From the NCBI GenBank assembly GCA_900762245.1, contig CAAFFR010000080.1, positions 1 to 61,564 on the forward strand: a stretch of 61,564 nt of DNA. Direction: 5' to 3'. A program made the position numbers and the translations under genes. The notes under the pieces were generated by a model, which worked only from the letters and a program-made list of their open reading frames with translations, ran no database searches and had not been told where the DNA came from. Positions 24,163 to 31,171 of this stretch are shown here, piece by piece (position 1 is the first letter of the stretch; every line of letters begins with the position of its first letter). Origin of the DNA: an uncultured Oscillospiraceae bacterium. Its GTDB lineage: Bacteria; Bacillota_A; Clostridia; Oscillospirales; Oscillospiraceae.

Positions 24163-25233
24163 TTATTTGATTTTTTGCTGCAGAGCCTGATACAGCGTCT
24201 GGGTTTCCGCCATGTTTTTGCCGCTGAGAACGTAGGTTTCTCGGGAGGCAGTCACAATCACGCAGGCTTCCGGATTTGTGTAGGTATAGCGGGTGTAGGT
24301 ACCAAATTCGTCATTCTGGAAGAAGCCCATCAGCAGCCGTCCGCTGCCGAAGCCACCAACCCGGGTGCCGGGGATATTGCCGTCCCGGTATTCCACAGCT
24401 TCGATGACATCATAGAACAGGGTTAGGTCATTGTAATAGCTGGCTTCGATGCAGAAGTACTCTTCTTCCAACCGATATTCCAGATCACCGGTGAACATCA
24501 GACCTACAACGAAGACCAAAAGCAGGACCATAAAAACGGTTGCAAGCTTGCTGCCCTTGGTTACCGGCTTAGGGAAGGGCAGCAGGGCATCGCCCCGGGC
24601 CTTCTGTCTGCGGTAGTACAGATAAGAATAGAGCATCGGAATAAAGGCCAGAACCAGAGTGGAAACCAGCATCACACCTACCGCCCAGGCATCCGGCAGG
24701 AAGGCACCGAACAGCAGGGCCATGCCGCCAAAGAACCAGACCTTGCCGCCAAAGCGGTGGGTGGCGTTCCAGTTTTCTTCACTGGTGTAGGCCCAAGGAA
24801 CCTTGATGCCCATGGTGAAATTCATTTTGCACTTGGGCAGATAGTTGCCGATGGCCATGAACATAATGCCCATCATCAGCAGCGTCCAGACCACCGGGGA
24901 AACTTCATGTCCCAGTGCCAGGGCATACATCATATAGCTGACCATGTTGGATACCAGGGGGAGGATCCAGAGGACCAGTGTCAGGGGCTTTTCGTTCCGG
25001 TCTTTGTTGCCGGGATCGTTCAGGGTGAACCAGATGCAGACCCACTGGCCCAGCAGCATCAGCACCGGAGGAAGGACGATAGCCCAGAGAAGGGGCATAT
25101 AGCCGTCCGGCTGGCCGGTAATGCCAAAGTGGGTGACCATCTCTGCGGGAAGCCGGTTCCACAGAAGCAGACCAACAGGAACGGGCAGCAAAATCAGCAG
25201 AGAGCTGAGGATCAGAAACTTTTTGTTTTTCAT
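24163..25233 (-). CDS. sdpI: SdpI-like immunity/membrane protein
   Basis: 356 residues from ATG at 25233. N-terminal DUF1648-type segment (LPAEMVTHFGITGQPDGY, between two helices), several further helices including the SdpI-type NFTMGIKVPWAYTSEENW and HRFGGKVWFFGG, then a final helix and an outside/inside C-terminal domain of about 130 residues. In Bacillus, SdpI protects against the SDP toxin and holds its repressor SdpR at the membrane. The adjacent ArsR-type gene makes an sdpRI pair; no toxin genes (sdpABC) are visible here. Confidence 0.82.
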   Translation of the reverse strand: MKNKKFLILSSLLILLPVPVGLLLWNRLPAEMVTHFGITGQPDGYMPLLWAIVLPPVLMLLGQWVCIWFTLNDPGNKDRNEKPLTLVLWILPLVSNMVSYMMYALALGHEVSPVVWTLLMMGIMFMAIGNYLPKCKMNFTMGIKVPWAYTSEENWNATHRFGGKVWFFGGMALLFGAFLPDAWAVGVMLVSTLVLAFIPMLYSYLYYRRQKARGDALLPFPKPVTKGSKLATVFMVLLLVFVVGLMFTGDLEYRLEEEYFCIEASYYNDLTLFYDVIEAVEYRDGNIPGTRVGGFGSGRLLMGFFQNDEFGTYTRYTYTNPEACVIVTASRETYVLSGKNMAETQTLYQALQQKIK

Positions 25234-25235
25234 GG

Positions 25236-25499
25236 TCATTCTCCTTTCAAGTCCGTGAGCCAGAGCATGATCTCCTCCAGCACTGAGGCGTTCAGCTCGT
25301 AAAAAATGTACTTGCCCTCCCGGGTATCTTCGATGAGGTCAGCTTCCTTCAACACCGAAAGGTGTCGGGAAATGGCGGCAGCGGTGATATCGAAATGTTC
25401 TGTGATCTCACCGGCAGACAGTTTTCCCTTTTTCAGCAGGTTCAGAATTTCCCGCCGGGTGGGGTCTGCCAGTGCTTTTAAGGTTTGCTGTAAACCCAT
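25236..25499 (-). CDS. sdpR: ArsR family repressor, SdpR-like
   Basis: 87 residues from ATG at 25499, behind AAAGGAGG. Single winged-helix domain: LADPTRREILNLLKKGKLSA, EITEHFDITAAAISRHLSVL and a wing DTREGKYIFYEL. No metal-binding cysteines. It ends two bases before sdpI. It probably represses sdpRI through two identical ATTTAAC-N6-GTTAAAT sites flanking the promoter. Confidence 0.9.
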   Translation of the reverse strand: MGLQQTLKALADPTRREILNLLKKGKLSAGEITEHFDITAAAISRHLSVLKEADLIEDTREGKYIFYELNASVLEEIMLWLTDLKGE

Positions 25500-25521
25500 T
25501 CCAATTCCTCCTTTGCTTAAC

Positions 25522-25598
25522 ATTTAACTTAATTGTTAAATATAATATATCATAAGGAACGCACATTGTCAAGAAGATATTTAACGGGAATGTTAAAT
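25522..25598 (-). promoter_or_regulatory. sdpRI promoter flanked by two identical operators
   Basis: Minus-strand TTGACA (25567-25572), 17 bases, TATATT (25544-25549). ATTTAAC-N6-GTTAAAT occurs at 25522-25541 (just downstream of the -10) and again at 25579-25598 (just upstream of the -35), start to start 57 bases. Two repressor dimers could enclose the promoter. Confidence 0.8.
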
Positions 25599-25633
25599 GA
25601 CAACCGGGACAAGCATATGCAAAGGGAAAAGGC

Positions 25634-25662
25634 TTGCAATTCCGGAAGAGATATGGTATCCT
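25634..25662 (+). promoter_or_regulatory. Promoter of the DtxR-like gene
   Basis: TTGCAA (25634-25639), 17 bases, TATCCT (25657-25662). Confidence 0.6.
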
Positions 25663-25698
25663 AAACAAAAATAAACGGGAAGTAAGGGAGAAAATGCC

Positions 25699-26073
25699 AT
25701 GAGCGTCCACGAATCCGGTGAAATGTATCTGGAAGCCATTCTGGTGCTGTCCAGAAAGAACGGTTTTGTCCGTTCCATTGATGTCAGCGAATATCTTGGC
25801 TATTCCAAGCCCAGTGTCTCCCGGGCCATGGGAATTTTGCGCAGCGGCGAATACATTGTGGTGGACAAGGACGGTGCTATCACCCTGACGGAGACCGGCC
25901 AGACCATTGCGGAGAAGATTTTCGAGCGCCATACGGTGTTGTCCAAACTGCTGATGCGGCTGGGGGTTTCTGAGGAAACCGCTGCTGCCGATGCCTGCAA
26001 AATGGAGCATGCCATCTCCGACGAATCCTTCCTCGCCATCAAGCGTTACACAGCAGAGCTGATCCAGGAATAA
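25699..26073 (+). CDS. DtxR/MntR family metal-dependent regulator
   Basis: 124 residues: N-terminal winged helix (SGEMYLEAILVLSRKNGFVR, VSEYLGYSKPSVSRAMGIL) and the metal-binding dimerisation domain (ERHTVLSKLLMRLGVSEETA, DACKMEHAISDE). The C-M-E-H stretch and the E-R-H stretch are the usual metal ligands. Short form, without an SH3 domain. It senses Fe2+ or Mn2+; with mntP under a Mn2+ riboswitch 4.5 kb away, Mn2+ is plausible but unproven. Confidence 0.87.
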   Translation: MSVHESGEMYLEAILVLSRKNGFVRSIDVSEYLGYSKPSVSRAMGILRSGEYIVVDKDGAITLTETGQTIAEKIFERHTVLSKLLMRLGVSEETAAADACKMEHAISDESFLAIKRYTAELIQE

Positions 26074-26078
26074 AAACC

Positions 26079-26105
26079 AAGGCGGTGCAGATGCACCGCC
26101 TTGTT
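26079..26105 (+). terminator. Terminator of the DtxR-like gene
   Basis: AAGGCGGTGC and GCACCGCCTT arms, loop AGAT, then GTTG. Confidence 0.75.
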
Positions 26106-26110
26106 GCGCC

Positions 26111-26307
26111 TGTAGGGAACGGCCTGGGTGCCAATGTCATTAAGTTAAGAAAACCGATGTAGGGTTGAGATATATCTCAACCGGGCACCCCCGAAGACTG
26201 AGCGTAAAAATCGAAACGTTCAATGATCGAAACTGCCCGGTGCGGATATATCCGTACCCTACAATTTTATTAACTTAATGGCATTGGCCTGCGTGCCGTT
26301 CCCTACA
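26111..26307. repeat. Palindrome split by a family C element
   Basis: TGTAGGGAACGG (26111-26122) and CCGTTCCCTACA (26296-26307) are exact reverse complements lying on either side of copy C2. Without the insert they form a 12-bp hairpin of the family D type (TGTAGGG...CCCTACA) with no U tract. Confidence 0.75.
26132..26286 (+). mobile_element. Family C palindromic element, copy C2
   Basis: 155 bp, same orientation and internal palindromes as C1. Flanking direct repeats GCCTGGGTGC (26122-26131) and GCCTGCGTGC (26287-26296), 9 of 10 identical, centred on the host palindrome. Confidence 0.85.
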
Positions 26308-26311
26308 TTTG

Positions 26312-26617
26312 TCATAAAAGATTCAGGATTTTTTCCTTGGGCATGTAACCCACGGCCTTGTTGGACATCTCGCCGTTTTTCATGACCACCAGGGTGGGAA
26401 TGCTGACGATCCCGAAGCGGACAGCCAGTTCCATTTCCTCGTCTACATTGATTTTGCCCACAACGATATCTTCCCGCTCAGAGGCAATCTGCTCCACGAT
26501 GGGGGCCACCATCCGGCAGGGACCGCACCAGACTGCCCAGAAATCCAGCAGAACAGGTTTGGCGCTGTTCAATACCAGTTCCTTGAAATTATCTTTTGTA
26601 ATATTCACGATTGCCAT
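26312..26617 (-). CDS. trxA: Thioredoxin
   Basis: 101 residues from ATG at 26617 (AAAGGAG upstream; an upstream in-frame start is not needed). Classical thioredoxin with LLDFWAVWCGPCRM and the cis-Pro segment SIPTLVVMKNG. Cytoplasmic disulfide reductase. Single gene; no thioredoxin reductase nearby. Confidence 0.96.
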   Translation of the reverse strand: MAIVNITKDNFKELVLNSAKPVLLDFWAVWCGPCRMVAPIVEQIASEREDIVVGKINVDEEMELAVRFGIVSIPTLVVMKNGEMSNKAVGYMPKEKILNLL

Positions 26618-26700
26618 AATAAATTCTCCTTTGTATGGTTTTCTGATTCCAGTATACCCTAAGAACAGATGGGATGCAAGTAAAATGATCAATCAACCCA

Positions 26701-26827
26701 TGTCATTGCGAACCAGCGCGCACGCTGGTGTGGCAATCCCCTGAAAGGCTCCGTGAAGAACCGAATAACAATACAGCTCGGAAAGGGAGATGGGGATTGC
26801 CGCGTCGCTTCACTCCTCGCAATGACA
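26701..26827 (+). repeat. Family A repeat, copy A4
   Basis: 127 bp, ends TGTCATTGCGA / TCGCAATGACA, inner hairpin ACCAGCGCGCACGCTGGT. It lies between divergent trxA and the Cys-rich gene. Confidence 0.88.
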
Positions 26828-26859
26828 TCATGTGTTCGAAGCTGTGCACAAATTACAAT

Positions 26860-26888
26860 TTGACTTTTAAATCCCCATCTGCTATGAT
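26860..26888 (+). promoter_or_regulatory. Promoter of the Cys-rich / ATC hydrolase-like pair
   Basis: TTGACT (26860-26865), 17 bases, TATGAT (26883-26888), 25 bases before the start codon. Confidence 0.7.
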
Positions 26889-26912
26889 GGCAAAAACGCA
26901 AGGAGGACGGTT

Positions 26913-27263
26913 ATGGCAGGCTGCAGCGGTAACTGCGCCAATTGTTCCGGCTGCGCCCGGGAACTGGTGCTGACGCAAATGGAGATCGATTTTTTGAATA
27001 CCCTGGCCCAGTATGCCTTCCTGCCGGTGGCGAGAAAGATGGGGGATCTGAACCCTGTTTACCTGGAAGAGGGTGACCCGGAGGAAATGAGCCTTCTGCT
27101 GCAATGTCTGGAGAAGAAGGGCCTGATCTCTCTGGATTTTGACAAGCCGCTGCACGGATTCGACGAATCTGCCTATGCCGACTATCCCATCCGGGGCAGC
27201 ATGGCCCTGACGGAGCGGGGACAGAAAGTTCTGGAACTGATGGAGTATCAGGGCCTGACATAA
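26913..27263 (+). CDS. Small protein with N-terminal Cys cluster and winged-helix-like body
   Basis: 116 residues; family not recognised. It begins MAGCSGNCANCSGCARELVL, four cysteines spaced C-x3-C-x2-C-x2-C within 11 residues, as in iron-sulfur or zinc sites. The remainder looks helical with a wing-like end (LLLQCLEKKGLISLDFDKPL ... MALTERGQKVLELMEYQG), resembling MarR/PadR winged helices. A redox- or metal-sensing regulator or adaptor is possible. It is 18 bases upstream of the ATC hydrolase-like gene, so they act together. Confidence 0.6.
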   Translation: MAGCSGNCANCSGCARELVLTQMEIDFLNTLAQYAFLPVARKMGDLNPVYLEEGDPEEMSLLLQCLEKKGLISLDFDKPLHGFDESAYADYPIRGSMALTERGQKVLELMEYQGLT

Positions 27264-27281
27264 AGAAAAGGGGAACATAAT

Positions 27282-27779
27282 ATGAGCATTGTCAAAAATG
27301 AGCCCAAGTATAAGAACGGTCTTCTCCAGGCCATCCGGGAACAGCTGGAGCACCGGGCTTACTGGCTGTATCTGCTGTGCGACGAAGCGGGCAAGCGGGG
27401 ACTGGACTGGAAGGAATTTGGCTATCCCGCCATCCGCCGCTGCGGTCTGGACCACGGTGCCCGGCATATCAAGAAGGGCAACACTGACAGCCTGAAGGGC
27501 CTGAAAAAGGTGCTGTTCACCAAGCCTGCCCAGCTGGTTTTTGAGATGGATGTGCTGGAATCCACCGACGATACCCTGAACATCGATTTCCACTATTGCC
27601 CCCTGGTAAAGGCATGGCAGAAGGCCGGCTGTACCGATGAGGAGATCGCCACCCTCTGCGACATTGCCATGTGCGGCGACCACGGCATCGGCGAAGCCTA
27701 CGGCGCAGTGCTGGATCTGCCAAAGTGCATTGCCAAGGGTGACGATATCTGCTCCCTGCGCTACCATAAGAAAAAGTAA
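27282..27779 (+). CDS. L-2-amino-thiazoline-4-carboxylate hydrolase-like protein
   Basis: 165 residues resembling the ATC hydrolase family: an N-terminal helical part, then FHYCPLVKAWQKAGCTDEEI, LCDIAMCGDHGIGEAYG and a short C-terminal sheet. The classical enzyme opens a thiazoline ring on the way from ATC to L-cysteine, but most members have no tested function. A cysteine desulfidase-type gene follows on the same strand, giving a possible sulfur theme. Confidence 0.75.
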   Translation: MSIVKNEPKYKNGLLQAIREQLEHRAYWLYLLCDEAGKRGLDWKEFGYPAIRRCGLDHGARHIKKGNTDSLKGLKKVLFTKPAQLVFEMDVLESTDDTLNIDFHYCPLVKAWQKAGCTDEEIATLCDIAMCGDHGIGEAYGAVLDLPKCIAKGDDICSLRYHKKK

Positions 27780-27785
27780 TTTCAA

Positions 27786-27815
27786 CAGGAGGGCCGCCGG
27801 TCCTCCTGACTTTTT
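27786..27815 (+). terminator. Terminator after the ATC hydrolase-like gene
   Basis: CAGGAGG and CCTCCTG arms with a nine-base loop, then ACTTTTTG. Confidence 0.75.
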
Positions 27816-27828
27816 GTGTAATACCACT

Positions 27829-27856
27829 GTAGGGCGGGGTCATGACCCCGCCCTAC
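27829..27856. repeat. Family D palindromic repeat, copy D3
   Basis: Perfect 28-bp palindrome: GTAGGGCGGGGTCA and its reverse complement. Confidence 0.8.
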
Positions 27857-27906
27857 GGCGTTTATTGCAATTTGTGTGCAGCCTGTGCATAATTGTCTAT
27901 GTGCAG

Positions 27907-27935
27907 TTGATTTTGACGAAATGTACTGTTATAAT
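27907..27935 (+). promoter_or_regulatory. Promoter of the cysteine desulfidase family gene
   Basis: TTGATT (27907-27912), 17 bases, perfect TATAAT (27930-27935). Confidence 0.7.
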
Positions 27936-27971
27936 GTATAATTAAGAAAAAATGCGAAAAGGAGAACCACC

Positions 27972-29249
27972 ATGCAAAAGGGCGATTTTCTGTATCAGCA
28001 GTACATAAATATCCTCCGGGAAGAACTGCGCCCCGCCATGGGCTGCACGGAACCCATTGCCATGGCTTATGCCGCGGCCAAAGCCCGGCAGACCCTGGGT
28101 GAAATGCCGGAGAAGATCCGCCTGTTTGTCAGCGGAAATATCATTAAAAATGTAAAAAGTGTGGTTGTCCCCAACACCGGCGGCCTTCACGGCATGGCTG
28201 CCGCCATTTGCGCCGGTATCGTTGCCGGTGACGCGGACCGGGAACTGCAGGTCATCAGCTCTGTCCCCAAGGAAAAGCACGCGGAAATCAAGGCATACAT
28301 GGACGGGGTGGATCTGGATATCCAACCGGCCTATTCCGATCTGGTTTTCGACATTGACCTGTTCGTCTATGCAAAAGATAATTGTGTCCGCCTGCGCATT
28401 GCGAACCATCATACCAACATTGTCCTGATCGAACGCAACGGGGAGATCCTGCTGGAACTGCCTGTTACCGAATCCTCCGAGGACCACCTGACAGACAAAT
28501 CCTGCCTCACCATTGAGCGCATCGTGGAATTTGCCGACTGTCTGGATGTGGAGGATATCCGCTCCTGCGTGGGGGAGCAGATCCGCTGCAATATGGAAAT
28601 TGCGGAAGAAGGCCTCCGGGGGGACTGGGGTGCCAATATCGGTACCGTGATTCTGCGCCGTCAGGGCGGCGATTTGGCAAAACGGGCCAGCGCCTATGCC
28701 GCCGCCGGTTCCGATGCCCGAATGAGCGGCTGCGAAAAGCCCGTCATGATCGTTTCCGGCAGCGGCAATCAGGGCATCACCGCCAGCGTTCCCGTGGTGG
28801 TCTATGCCCGGGAGACCGGCGCTTCCGAAGAACAGCTTCTGAAAGCCGTCACGGTCAGCAATCTGGTGACCATCCACCAGAAAACAGGCATTGGCCGGTT
28901 GTCTGCCTACTGCGGCGCCATCAGCGCGGGCTGCGGCGCCGGTGCCGGTATCGCCTACTTAAACGGCGGCGATGCCCACGCCATTGCCCATACCGTGGTC
29001 AATGCCATTGCCATCCTTTCCGGCACCATCTGCGACGGTGCCAAGCCATCCTGTGCTGCCAAGATCGCCTCTGCTGTGGATGCGGGAATCTTAGGCTACC
29101 ATATGTATCTGGAAGGACAGCAGTTCTACGGCGGCGACGGCATCGTTACCAAGGGTGTGGACAACACAGTTTACAATGTGGGTAAGCTGGCCCGGGAGGG
29201 TATGCGGCAGACCGACCGCACCATTCTGGAGATCATGCTGCAAAATTAA
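27972..29249 (+). CDS. cyuA: L-cysteine desulfidase family protein (CyuA/UPF0597)
   Basis: 425 residues, normal length. MGCTEPIAMAYAAA near the N-terminus holds the first conserved Cys; later VVPNTGG, GSGNQGITAS and the C-terminal SAYCGAISAGCGAGAGI and ICDGAKPSCAAKI segments, whose cysteines bind a [4Fe-4S] cluster as in iron-sulfur serine dehydratases. Expected reaction: L-cysteine to pyruvate, sulfide and ammonia in the cytoplasm. azlCD follows after 22 bases. Confidence 0.88.
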   Translation: MQKGDFLYQQYINILREELRPAMGCTEPIAMAYAAAKARQTLGEMPEKIRLFVSGNIIKNVKSVVVPNTGGLHGMAAAICAGIVAGDADRELQVISSVPKEKHAEIKAYMDGVDLDIQPAYSDLVFDIDLFVYAKDNCVRLRIANHHTNIVLIERNGEILLELPVTESSEDHLTDKSCLTIERIVEFADCLDVEDIRSCVGEQIRCNMEIAEEGLRGDWGANIGTVILRRQGGDLAKRASAYAAAGSDARMSGCEKPVMIVSGSGNQGITASVPVVVYARETGASEEQLLKAVTVSNLVTIHQKTGIGRLSAYCGAISAGCGAGAGIAYLNGGDAHAIAHTVVNAIAILSGTICDGAKPSCAAKIASAVDAGILGYHMYLEGQQFYGGDGIVTKGVDNTVYNVGKLAREGMRQTDRTILEIMLQN

Positions 29250-29271
29250 GAAATCGAGATGAAGGAACAAA

Positions 29272-29985
29272 ATGAAATGGAATGAATACAGGACCGGTGT
29301 CAGCCGGGGCCTTCCCGTGGGCATGGGCTATTTCTCCGTCAGCTTCGGCTTCGGAGCCATGGCCATCAGCCAGGGGCTGAAGGTCTTTGACGCGACACTG
29401 ATTTCTTTAAGCAATTTGACCAGTGCGGGACAGTTTGCGGGCCTTACCGTCATCGTGGCGGCGGCAACTCTCTGGGAAATGATCCTGACCCAGCTCATCA
29501 TCAACAGCCGCTATGCGCTGATGAGCCTGGCTCTTTCCCAGCGGATGGGACAGCGCATCGGTATTTTGCCCCGGTTGGTTATCGCATTTTTCAACACCGA
29601 CGAAATTTTTGCCCTGGCTATGGCCCGGGTGGAACCGCTGACGGTTCCCTTTATGCTGGGCCTTGGCACCCTGCCGATTTTAGGCTGGACCCTGGGTACC
29701 CTCTGCGGCGCGCTGGCAGGCTCGGTACTGCCTGCCTCCATTCAGGCAGCCCTGGGTGTCATGCTCTATGGCATGTTTATCGCCATTGTAGTACCCCCTG
29801 CCAAGGCAGACAAGAAGATCCTGGCGGCGGTGATCCTTGCCCTGGTGTTGAGCACAGCCTTTACCATCGTGCCCTTGCTGCAGCAGGTCAGCGCAGGCAT
29901 TTCCATCGTTATTTGCACGGTGGCGGCTGCGGCACTGTGCGCATGGTGGTTCCCCATTGCAGAAGAAGAGGAGGCACGCGCATGA
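29272..29985 (+). CDS. azlC: AzlC family amino acid exporter, large subunit
   Basis: 237 residues, about seven to eight membrane helices. The family's start (GLPVGMGYFSVSFGFGAMA), SNLTSAGQFAGL and NSRYALMSLALSQRM are present. AzlC with AzlD exports branched-chain amino acids or analogues. The TGA stop overlaps the azlD ATG (ATGA). It follows the cysteine desulfidase gene closely, so the natural substrate may be a different amino acid. Confidence 0.93.
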   Translation: MKWNEYRTGVSRGLPVGMGYFSVSFGFGAMAISQGLKVFDATLISLSNLTSAGQFAGLTVIVAAATLWEMILTQLIINSRYALMSLALSQRMGQRIGILPRLVIAFFNTDEIFALAMARVEPLTVPFMLGLGTLPILGWTLGTLCGALAGSVLPASIQAALGVMLYGMFIAIVVPPAKADKKILAAVILALVLSTAFTIVPLLQQVSAGISIVICTVAAAALCAWWFPIAEEEEARA

Positions 29986-30293
29986 GTATTTACCTCTATA
30001 TTTTCACCATGGCTCTGACCACCTACCTGATTCGGGTGCTGCCTCTGACCATCTTCCGCAAGCCCATCAAAAGCCGTTTCCTGCGGTCTTTTCTGCATTA
30101 TGTTCCCTATGCCTGTCTGACGGCCATGACGTTCCCGGCGATCCTAAGCAGCACCGCAACCATCATAAGCGGTACTGCCGCACTGGTGATTGCCGTGTTC
30201 CTGGCCTACCGGGGTAAAAGCCTGCTGACAGTTTCCCTGGCTGCCTCTGCAGCCGTGATGCTGACGGAATGGGTTATGGCGCTGCTGGGATAA
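29982..30293 (+). CDS. azlD: AzlD family amino acid exporter, small subunit
   Basis: 103 residues from ATG at 29982, preceded by AGAGGAGG within azlC. Four membrane helices, with TTYLIRVLPLTIFRKP and the FLHYVPYACLTAMTFPAIL segment typical of AzlD. Obligate partner of AzlC. Confidence 0.93.
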   Translation: MSIYLYIFTMALTTYLIRVLPLTIFRKPIKSRFLRSFLHYVPYACLTAMTFPAILSSTATIISGTAALVIAVFLAYRGKSLLTVSLAASAAVMLTEWVMALLG

Positions 30294-30362
30294 CAACGTC
30301 ATTGCCGATGGCGTATCCTATCTTTATCAATCCTGCCTTAAAATTGTAAATTTCTTGTGACT

Positions 30363-30405
30363 TTCCCCGGTTTTGCTTGACGAACCGGGGAATTTTTGTT
30401 ATAAT
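30363..30405 (+). promoter_or_regulatory. Overlapping azlCD terminator and mntP promoter
   Basis: TTCCCCGGTT (30363-30372) and AACCGGGGAA (30383-30392) form a terminator stem followed by TTTTT. The -35 TTGACG (30377-30382) is wholly in its loop, and TATAAT (30400-30405) follows after exactly 17 bases, the U tract being part of the spacer. Confidence 0.85.
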
Positions 30406-30412
30406 CTCAAAC

Positions 30413-30522
30413 CGAAGAGGGAGTAGTCGGCGTGATTTTCACGGGTCTGGATCGACATACTGGGGTAACCCCGGTTCAGACTGAAATGACGAGACTTTTG
30501 TTTGACCGGCTCAGTCTCTTCG
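30413..30522 (+). ncRNA. yybP-ykoY manganese riboswitch
   Basis: CGAAGAG (30413-30419) pairs with CTCTTCG (30516-30522) to close the domain. Inside are GGGAGTAG, GATCGACATACTGGGG with its CCCC partner, AGACTG, and GACGAGACTTTTG, matching the conserved loops of this class. GACCGGC (30504-30510) can instead pair with GCCGGTC (30539-30545), a likely switch. It sits in front of a manganese exporter, the classical target. Confidence 0.88.
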
Positions 30523-30586
30523 TTTGGGGAACTTCTGTGCCGGTCAGGGTGAAAAACGCTGATTTAAGTACGGAGGTTATTTTTTT

Positions 30587-31171
30587 ATGGGTATCGGAGA
30601 ACTGCTGCTTCTGGCAGTGGGTGTCAGCATGGATGCCTTCGCGGTTTCCATCTGCAAGGGCCTGGCTATGAAGAAGGCTACGCTGAAGGCCAGCATGACC
30701 TGCGGCGTGTGGTTCGGCGGCTTTCAGGCATTGATGCCTACCATCGGCTTCTTCCTGGGCACACTGTTTGCAGATGCCATTCAGGCGGTGGACCACTGGG
30801 TTGCCTTTGCGCTGCTGGGTATCATCGGTATCAATATGCTGAAAGAGGCTTTTGAAAAGGAAGAAGACTGCGGCTGCTGCGGCGATGACCGTGATGCGGA
30901 CATGTCTGTCAAGACCATGTTCATTATGGCGGTGGCGACTTCCATCGATGCACTGGCAGTTGGTATCTCCCTCGCTATGGCAGGCAACGTCAACATCTGG
31001 CTGGCAGCCCTGCTTATCGGCATCTGCACCTGCGGCTTCTCTGCAGTGGGCGTGAAGATCGGCAATGTCTTCGGCAGCCGCTTTGAGAAAAAAGCCCAGA
31101 TAGCCGGCGGCCTGATCCTGATTATCCTCGGCACCAACATTTTGTTGGAGCATCTGGAGGTCATCGCATGA
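30587..31171 (+). CDS. mntP: Manganese efflux pump MntP
   Basis: 194 residues, six membrane helices, two related halves: AVGVSMDAFAVSICKGLAMK and, later, AVATSIDALAVGISLAM, each with the conserved Asp. A charged cytoplasmic loop (EKEEDCGCCGDDRDAD) carries three cysteines and acidic residues that could bind metal. Exports Mn2+; expression should rise with Mn2+ through the upstream riboswitch. Ribosome binding site GGAGG at about 30572. Confidence 0.95.
   Translation: MGIGELLLLAVGVSMDAFAVSICKGLAMKKATLKASMTCGVWFGGFQALMPTIGFFLGTLFADAIQAVDHWVAFALLGIIGINMLKEAFEKEEDCGCCGDDRDADMSVKTMFIMAVATSIDALAVGISLAMAGNVNIWLAALLIGICTCGFSAVGVKIGNVFGSRFEKKAQIAGGLILIILGTNILLEHLEVIA

Noticed and set aside
26701..26901. 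Short frames reading RTSAHAGVA and similar inside family A repeats
   Set aside because: The same peptide arises from every A copy in any orientation, and no ribosome binding site is conserved. It is translated repeat DNA.
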